A stretch of 18,892 nucleotides of DNA from an uncultured Oscillospiraceae bacterium (GTDB lineage: Bacteria; Bacillota; Clostridia; Oscillospirales; Acutalibacteraceae), in the NCBI GenBank assembly GCA_905211675.1, contig CAJMBP010000028.1, forward strand, positions 1-18,892. The letters are read 5' to 3'. Shown piece by piece: positions 13,827 to 18,892 of this stretch (position 1 is the stretch's first letter; every line of letters begins with the position of its first letter). Below the pieces are notes generated by a model. It worked only from the letters and a program-made list of their open reading frames with translations. It was not told the origin of the DNA and did no database searches. A program made the position numbers and the translations under genes.

Positions 13827-14551
13827 TGAAGCGTTATTACTACGACCTTCATATACACTCGTGTTTATCACCTTGCGGAGACGACGATAACACACCCAAC
13901 AATATAGCCGGTATGGCGTCTGTTTGCGGGCTTGATATTGTAGCACTTTGCGACCACAATTCAACCCTTAACTGCCCCGCTTTTTTTAAGGCGGCAAAAC
14001 GCTATGGCATAGTAGCTGTTGCAGGCATGGAGCTTACCACCGCCGAGGATATTCACGCGGTTTGTTTGTTTGAAACCCTGCAAAACGCCATGGACTTCGG
14101 AAAAGAAATTGACGGGTTTAAAATTTCTGTTAAAAACCGACCTGAAATTTTCGGAGAACAGCAAATTTTAGACGGTGAAGATAATATTATAGGCGAAGAA
14201 GAAAATTTGCTTATAAACGCAACTCTTGTGTCGATTGAAAAATTGCCCGATATTGTATCTCGTTACGGGGGCGTGTGCTATCCCGCACATATAGACCGTG
14301 AAGCAAACGGCATAATCTCGGTGCTTGGCACATTGCCCGAAACGCCCGAATTCAACTGTGTTGAACTGCACGACGGCACAAAGCTTTTCGAGTACACAAA
14401 AAAGTATTCGCTTGAAAGCAAAAAAATCATAATAAGCTCCGACGCGCACTATCTTACACAAATAAAAGATAAAGAAAATTATTTTTCTTTACCCGACGGG
14501 CTTCAAAGTGACGATGAAATACGCAAAGCATTATTTGAATTTTTGAGGTAG
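13826..14551 (+). CDS. PHP-domain metal-dependent phosphoesterase
   Basis: A 241-residue cytoplasmic protein of the polymerase-and-histidinol-phosphatase (PHP) superfamily, as in TrpH/YciV-like nucleases and phosphatases. Metal ligands are visible in order: H9 and H11 (DLHIHS), D43-H44 (CDHNS), E69 (GMELTT), H155 (PAHIDR) and D206-A-H208 (SSDAHYL). The set suggests an intact trinuclear metal site. Substrate is unknown: a nucleotide or phosphorylated metabolite is plausible. PHP proteins of this kind recur in hydrogenase operons of anaerobes, from memory. The start ATG overlaps the previous stop by one base. The next gene starts 4 bases after its stop, with GAGG (14545-14548) just before the stop codon as ribosome binding site. 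Confidence 0.88.
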   Translation: MKRYYYDLHIHSCLSPCGDDDNTPNNIAGMASVCGLDIVALCDHNSTLNCPAFFKAAKRYGIVAVAGMELTTAEDIHAVCLFETLQNAMDFGKEIDGFKISVKNRPEIFGEQQILDGEDNIIGEEENLLINATLVSIEKLPDIVSRYGGVCYPAHIDREANGIISVLGTLPETPEFNCVELHDGTKLFEYTKKYSLESKKIIISSDAHYLTQIKDKENYFSLPDGLQSDDEIRKALFEFLR

Positions 14552-14555
14552 TATT

Positions 14556-15110
14556 ATGAAAGAGTTATCGCTTAATATTCTTGATATTGCCGAAAATTCG
14601 GTAAAAGCAGGGGCAAGCTTAACCGAAATATCAATTACCGAACAGGGCGACACCTTAACCCTTGAAATAAAAGATAACGGTTGCGGTATGAGTGACGAGG
14701 TTTTAAAAACGGTTGAAAATCCTTTTTATACAACCCGCACCACCCGAAAGGTGGGAATGGGCATTCCTCTGCTTAAGCTTGCCGCAGAGCAGACAGGCGG
14801 TAAAATTACCATTACCTCTGAAACTGCCGAGCAAAGCCCAGAGCATCACGGCACAACCGTTACCGCCGTATTTTATAAAAATCATTTAGATTTTACGCCC
14901 CTCGGCGATGTAAAAGAAACCGTGGCAACCTTAATACAGGGTCACCCGAATACCGATTTTCTTTTTACGCATAAAACCGAAAAGGGCGAATTAACCCTAA
15001 ACACCGCCGAGCTTCGCAATATTTTAGACGGTGTGCCGCTTGACAGCTACGAGGTTATCAAGTGGATAAAAGAGTATCTTAATGAACAGTATCTGCTGTT
15101 GTATAAATAG
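14556..15110 (+). CDS. Histidine-kinase-like GHKL ATPase with extra C-terminal region
   Basis: A 184-residue protein. Residues 1-110 are a GHKL ATPase domain: N box DIAENSVKAGA (10-20), G1 box DNGCGM (40-45), the FYTTR segment (57-61) and G2 box KVGMGIPLLK (65-74). The last 75 residues (from GDVKETVATLIQGHPNTDF) form a separate alpha/beta part that I do not recognise, followed by a helix IKWIKEYLNEQYL. There is no H-box for autophosphorylation, so it is not a classical two-component kinase by itself. Together with the ATPase at 11809, it gives the operon two nucleotide-binding switches. Start: ATG 14556 with GAGG at 14545-14548 overlapping the end of the PHP gene. Confidence 0.83.
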   Translation: MKELSLNILDIAENSVKAGASLTEISITEQGDTLTLEIKDNGCGMSDEVLKTVENPFYTTRTTRKVGMGIPLLKLAAEQTGGKITITSETAEQSPEHHGTTVTAVFYKNHLDFTPLGDVKETVATLIQGHPNTDFLFTHKTEKGELTLNTAELRNILDGVPLDSYEVIKWIKEYLNEQYLLLYK

Positions 15111-15151
15111 ATAAATTTTACAGAATATTTTTCAGAAAGGAAGATATTAAA

Positions 15152-15520
15152 ATGAAATCTTTGGCTGAATTGCAGGCAATCAAAGACAAAATGAAAGATA
15201 AGGTTGTAATACGCGAAGGCACAAACTCTACACGCGTTGTTGTAGGCATGGCTACATGCGGTATTGCTGCGGGCGCACGCCCCGTTCTTAATGCTTTCGT
15301 TGAGGCAGTAAACGAGGGAGGTCTTGCACAATCTGTTACCGTTTCTCAAACAGGCTGTGTGGGTCTTTGTCAGTATGAACCTATTGTTGAGGTTTATGAG
15401 GCAGGAAAAGACAAGGTAACCTATGTTAAAATGACTGCCGATAAGGCAAAAGAAGTTGTAGAAAAACACCTAAAAGGCGGCAAGGTTGTAACCGAATACA
15501 CCGTTGCTAACTGTAAATAA
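15152..15520 (+). CDS. [2Fe-2S] thioredoxin-like ferredoxin domain protein
   Basis: A 122-residue protein related to the NuoE C-terminal and HydB N-terminal [2Fe-2S] domains. The pattern is VVVGMATCGIAAGAR (C36) and TGCVGLCQYEP (C69-x3-C73). The second ligand of the usual C-x4-C pair is absent (position 41 is Gly). A spare Cys lies at 121, near the C terminus. It may bind a cluster with a non-Cys or distant ligand, or not at all. I believe the three-Cys form is normal for this family in hydrogenase operons. Start: ATG 15152 with AAAGGA at 15136-15141. It sits directly before hydB and could be an electron-transfer partner linking the signalling cassette to HydB. Confidence 0.85.
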   Translation: MKSLAELQAIKDKMKDKVVIREGTNSTRVVVGMATCGIAAGARPVLNAFVEAVNEGGLAQSVTVSQTGCVGLCQYEPIVEVYEAGKDKVTYVKMTADKAKEVVEKHLKGGKVVTEYTVANCK

Positions 15521-15535
15521 TTTGGAGGTAAAGTT

Positions 15536-17356
15536 ATGATTCGTGCACATGTACTTATTTGTGGCGGTACAGGCTGTACCTCGTCAGGCAGTAAATCAAT
15601 TCAGGCAGCCTTTGAAAAAAATATCGAAGCCGCAGGTTTAAGCGAAGAAGTAAAGCTTGTTCAGACCGGCTGTTTCGGTCTTTGCGCATTGGGCCCCGTT
15701 GTTATTGTTTATCCTGACGGTACATTTTACAGCCGCGTTACCACAGATGATGTAAAAGAAATTGTTGAAGAGCACCTGCTTAAAGGTCGTCCCGTAGAGC
15801 GTTTGGTTTACAACGACACAGGCGCTAAGGAGGTTGTAGAAGCCGCAAATGTTTCGCTCAGCGACACAACCTTCTACAAATCTCAAAACCGTGTTGTTCT
15901 TCGCAACTGCGGTGTTATCGACCCCGAAAACATAGAAGAGTATATTGCCATGGACGGTTATGCGGCACTCGGTAAGGTGCTTACCGAAATGACCCCCGAA
16001 CAGGTAATTCAGGTTATAAAGGATTCGGGACTTCGCGGCCGTGGCGGCGGCGGCTTCCCCACCGGTTTAAAATGGTCGTTGTGTGCGCCCAACAAAGCGC
16101 GGCAAAAATATGTTGTTTGTAATGCCGACGAGGGCGACCCGGGCGCATTTATGGACCGTTCCGTTCTTGAAGGCGACCCGCACTGCGTAATCGAAGCTAT
16201 GGCAATCGCAGGTTACGCAATAGGAGCTACAAAGGGTTATGTATATGTTCGTGCAGAATACCCAATAGCCGTTGCCCGTTTGCAAAAGGCTATCGATCAG
16301 GCTAACGAATACGGATTGCTCGGTAAAAATATATTCGGCTCGGGCTTTGACTTTGACCTTCAAATCCGTCTCGGTGCAGGTGCATTCGTTTGCGGTGAGG
16401 AAACAGCGCTTATGACATCTATCGAAGGTAACCGCGGCGAGCCGAGACCGCGTCCTCCGTATCCGGCAGTTAAAGGTCTTTATAACTCGCCTACTGTTGA
16501 AAACAATGTTGAAACCTTTGCAAATATTCCTCAAATCATTCTTAAAGGCGCCGATTGGTTTGCTTCAATGGGTACCGAAAAATCCAAAGGCACAAAGGTA
16601 TTCGCTTTGGGCGGTAAAATTAAACACACAGGTCTTGTTGAAATTCCTATGGGTACAACACTTCGCCACATTATCGAAGACATAGGCGGCGGTATTCCCG
16701 GCGGCAAAAAGTTTAAGGCCGCTCAAACAGGCGGTCCTTCAGGCGGTTGTATTCCTGCAAGCCTTATTGATACCGAGGTTGACTACGATAACCTTACCGC
16801 TATCGGCTGTATGATGGGTTCGGGCGGTCTTATCGTTATGGACGAGGACAACTGTATGGTTGATATGGCTAAGTTCTTCCTTGAATTTACCGTTGATGAG
16901 TCCTGCGGTAAGTGCACACCCTGCCGTGTAGGTACCAAGCGCCTTCTCGAATTGCTTGACAAAATAACAAAGGGTAAAGCTACACTTGAAGACCTTGACC
17001 GTCTTGAAGAGCTTTGCTACTACATAAAGCAAAATTCACTCTGCGGTCTCGGTCAAACGGCTCCTAACCCCGTGCTTGCAACCCTTAAATTCTTCCGTGA
17101 TGAGTATGAAGCCCATGTTGTTGAGAAAAAGTGCCCCGCAGGCGTTTGCAAAGAGCTTCTTACCTATAAAATTGATAAAGACAAGTGTATCGGCTGCGGT
17201 ATGTGCGCAAGGAACTGCCCCGTTGGTGCTATTTCCAAAACAGATTACACAGCCCCCGGCCACAAGCTTGCTTCTTACGAAATCGATTCTTCTAAGTGCG
17301 TTAAGTGCGGCGTATGTATCGGTAACTGTAAGTTTAAAGCAATTTCAAAGGTATAA
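15536..17356 (+). CDS. hydB: HydB: NuoF-like NADH/FMN subunit of [FeFe] hydrogenase
   Basis: A 606-residue flavoprotein that exchanges electrons with NAD(H), the entry point and probable bifurcation site of HydABC. Domains in order: thioredoxin-like [2Fe-2S] (C9-x4-C14, C46-x3-C50); the NuoF FMN/NADH-binding core with GLRGRGGGGFPTG (165-177) and CNADEGDPGAFMDR; the SLBB region; the [4Fe-4S] motif ESCGKCTPC (C457, C460, C463, with a later Cys in LCGLGQ); and two C-terminal ferredoxin motifs beginning at C551 and C588. This architecture and length match Thermotoga HydB and the HndC family. Start: ATG 15536 with GGAGG at 15524-15528. hydA follows by 18 bases. The cofactor is probably NADH rather than NADPH, by analogy only. 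Confidence 0.96.
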   Translation: MIRAHVLICGGTGCTSSGSKSIQAAFEKNIEAAGLSEEVKLVQTGCFGLCALGPVVIVYPDGTFYSRVTTDDVKEIVEEHLLKGRPVERLVYNDTGAKEVVEAANVSLSDTTFYKSQNRVVLRNCGVIDPENIEEYIAMDGYAALGKVLTEMTPEQVIQVIKDSGLRGRGGGGFPTGLKWSLCAPNKARQKYVVCNADEGDPGAFMDRSVLEGDPHCVIEAMAIAGYAIGATKGYVYVRAEYPIAVARLQKAIDQANEYGLLGKNIFGSGFDFDLQIRLGAGAFVCGEETALMTSIEGNRGEPRPRPPYPAVKGLYNSPTVENNVETFANIPQIILKGADWFASMGTEKSKGTKVFALGGKIKHTGLVEIPMGTTLRHIIEDIGGGIPGGKKFKAAQTGGPSGGCIPASLIDTEVDYDNLTAIGCMMGSGGLIVMDEDNCMVDMAKFFLEFTVDESCGKCTPCRVGTKRLLELLDKITKGKATLEDLDRLEELCYYIKQNSLCGLGQTAPNPVLATLKFFRDEYEAHVVEKKCPAGVCKELLTYKIDKDKCIGCGMCARNCPVGAISKTDYTAPGHKLASYEIDSSKCVKCGVCIGNCKFKAISKV

Positions 17357-17374
17357 GAAAGGAGCCAATTTATA

Positions 17375-18892
17375 ATGGATATGATTGATGTAAAAATTAA
17401 CGGTATTGCTGTAAGCGTACCCAAGGGCTCCACTGTTTTAGAGGCTGCCCGTAAAGCAGGCGTTGAAATTCCCACACTCTGCTTTATGAAAGACAAAAAT
17501 GAAATCGGCGCTTGCCGTATTTGTATGGTAGAGGTTAACGAGGGCCGCGGTTTCCGTCTTGTTACCGCGTGTGTTTACCCCGCTTCAGACGGTATGGAGG
17601 TTATTACCAACTCTGAAAAGGTTCAAAAGTCACGCAAGACCACACTTGAGCTTATTCTTTCAACCCACGACAAAAAGTGCCTTTCCTGCAAACGCTCAAC
17701 CAACTGCGAGCTTCAAAAGCTCTGCCGTGACTACGGCGTTGACGAAGGCGCATTCGAAGGCTTTAAGCCTGTATATGAGCTTGACCTCAGCACACCGCAC
17801 CTTGTACGCGACAACAACAAATGTATTCTTTGCCGCCGCTGTGTTGCCGCTTGCGCAGAGCAATATGTAAGCGTTATCGGCGCAAACGACCGCGGTATAG
17901 ACACAAATATTGGTCAGGCCTTTGAGCTTTCACTTAACAACACACCCTGTATTTCATGCGGTCAGTGCACGGCAGTATGCCCCACAGGCGCACTCACCGA
18001 AAAGGACGACACCGATAAAATTTGGGCGGCTCTTGCAGACCCGAGCAAAACGGTTGTTGTTCAAACTGCTCCCTCTATACGCGCAACCTTGGGCGAGTGC
18101 TTCGGTATGCCGATAGGCACCAATGTTGAGGGCAAAATGGTTGCCGCTCTTCGCCGACTCGGCTTTGACAGGGTGTTTGACACCGACTTCGGTGCCGACC
18201 TCACCATTGTTGAAGAGGCTAACGAGCTTATTGAGCGTGTTAAAAACGGCGGCGTTCTGCCTATGATTACATCCTGCTCACCGGGTTGGGTTAAGTTCTG
18301 CGAATTTTATTATCCCGATATGCTTGAGCATCTTTCAAGCTGTAAATCACCACAGCAGATGGCAGGCGCGGTTATTAAAACCTATTGGGCAGAAAAAGAG
18401 GGCATTGACCCCAAAGATATTGTCAGTGTTTCGGTTATGCCCTGTACTGCCAAGAAATTTGAAATCGGACGCGACGACCAGTCTGCCGCAGGTGTTCCCG
18501 ATGTGGATATTGCAATCACTACCCGCGAGCTTGCGCGTATGATAGAACGCGCCGGACTTAACTTTATAAATCTTCCCGACGAGGAATTTGACAGTCCCTT
18601 GGGCGAAGACACAGGCGCTGCGATTATATTCGGTGCCACAGGCGGTGTTATGGAAGCGGCGCTTCGTACCGCAAATGACTGGATCAGCGGTAAAGACAAC
18701 ACCGAGATTGATTATTCGGCGGTTCGCGGCACAATGGGTCTTAAGCAGGCCACCGCAAAGCTCGGCGATATGGAAGTTAAGGTTGCCGTGGCCTCAGGCG
18801 CATCAGCCGCAAAGGTTGTTATGGACAGAATGAAGGCAGGCAACCCCGACGGTTGGACCTTTGTTGAGATTATGGGTTGCCCCGGCGGCTGT
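17375..18892 (+). CDS. hydA: HydA: catalytic [FeFe] hydrogenase subunit (group A), 3' end outside window
   Basis: The frame is open from ATG 17375 (AAAGGAG at 17358-17364) to the right edge, giving 506 codons of an expected 580-650. Clusters in order: a plant-type [2Fe-2S] domain (C36, C47, C50, C66); a His-ligated [4Fe-4S] motif H98-x3-C102-x2-C105-x5-C111; two ferredoxin motifs (NKCILCRRC with VAAC; CISCGQCTAVC); then the H-cluster domain. The H-cluster motifs are ITSCSPGW (C301, S302), MPCTAKKFE (C357) and EIMGCPGGC (C502, C506, cut at the edge). The enzyme makes or oxidises H2 in the cytoplasm, coupled to NADH and ferredoxin through HydB and HydC. In the first motif the second Cys of TSCCPxW reads Ser, a variant I recall from HydA/HndD-type subunits. 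Confidence 0.95.
   Translation, partial: MDMIDVKINGIAVSVPKGSTVLEAARKAGVEIPTLCFMKDKNEIGACRICMVEVNEGRGFRLVTACVYPASDGMEVITNSEKVQKSRKTTLELILSTHDKKCLSCKRSTNCELQKLCRDYGVDEGAFEGFKPVYELDLSTPHLVRDNNKCILCRRCVAACAEQYVSVIGANDRGIDTNIGQAFELSLNNTPCISCGQCTAVCPTGALTEKDDTDKIWAALADPSKTVVVQTAPSIRATLGECFGMPIGTNVEGKMVAALRRLGFDRVFDTDFGADLTIVEEANELIERVKNGGVLPMITSCSPGWVKFCEFYYPDMLEHLSSCKSPQQMAGAVIKTYWAEKEGIDPKDIVSVSVMPCTAKKFEIGRDDQSAAGVPDVDIAITTRELARMIERAGLNFINLPDEEFDSPLGEDTGAAIIFGATGGVMEAALRTANDWISGKDNTEIDYSAVRGTMGLKQATAKLGDMEVKVAVASGASAAKVVMDRMKAGNPDGWTFVEIMGCPGGC

Noticed and set aside
1..18892. Mobile elements, CRISPR arrays, tRNA or rRNA genes
   Set aside because: No transposase, integrase, regularly spaced repeats or tRNA-like cloverleaf sequences were recognised by reading both strands; no covariance search could be run.

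Overview
The window looks like chromosomal DNA of a strictly anaerobic Gram-positive bacterium of the class Clostridia, probably near the Ruminococcaceae/Oscillospiraceae. The basis is an NADH-linked multisubunit [FeFe] hydrogenase operon, a threonine T-box leader, AGGAGG-type ribosome binding sites, a single-chain glycyl-tRNA synthetase, and moderate GC content with AT-rich intergenic DNA. The genus is inferred and cannot be fixed from sequence alone. No tRNA, rRNA, CRISPR array, insertion sequence or prophage gene was seen.

Layout. (1) Bases 1-1102: the 3' end of a WbsX/GH99-like gene converges on a small heat shock protein gene (hsp20) at a shared bidirectional terminator. hsp20 and a PucR-family regulator (1103-2293) diverge from two promoters whose -35 boxes touch. 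(2) Bases 2294-2937: a terminator, a decayed C-terminal fragment of a PfkB-type sugar kinase (fruK-like), then a strong promoter and a threonine T-box leader with specifier ACC. The leader controls thrS (2938-4737), whose product lacks most of the N-terminal TGS domain. (3) Bases 4741-9971, minus strand: a probable four-gene operon of glycyl-tRNA synthetase, Na+/phosphate cotransporter with PhoU-like tail, a lipoprotein with a probable TIM-barrel fold, and PgsA-type phosphatidyltransferase. It ends at a bidirectional terminator shared with thrS. (4) Bases 10097-10756: a perfect-consensus promoter driving two small conserved proteins, the first HPr-like, then a terminator.

(5) Bases 10757-18892: a ten-gene same-strand hydrogenase operon running off the window. 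The outer genes encode an electron-bifurcating type HydC (NuoE-like), HydB (NuoF-like) and HydA (group A [FeFe] hydrogenase). Between hydC and hydB sit seven genes: two DRTGG-like proteins, two GHKL ATPases (one RsbW-like, one histidine-kinase-like), a second H-cluster protein with an altered active-site motif, a PHP-domain protein and a small [2Fe-2S] thioredoxin-like protein. HydABC would exchange electrons among NADH, ferredoxin and H2. The inner genes look like a redox or H2 sensing and signalling cassette co-transcribed with the enzyme. An AT-rich palindrome upstream contains a Rex-like site, which would fit NADH/NAD+ control.

The inner hydrogenase cassette is the part most worth follow-up. 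Similar sensory hydrogenases are known beside hydABC genes in other anaerobes, but I know of no demonstrated signalling pathway for this full gene set.
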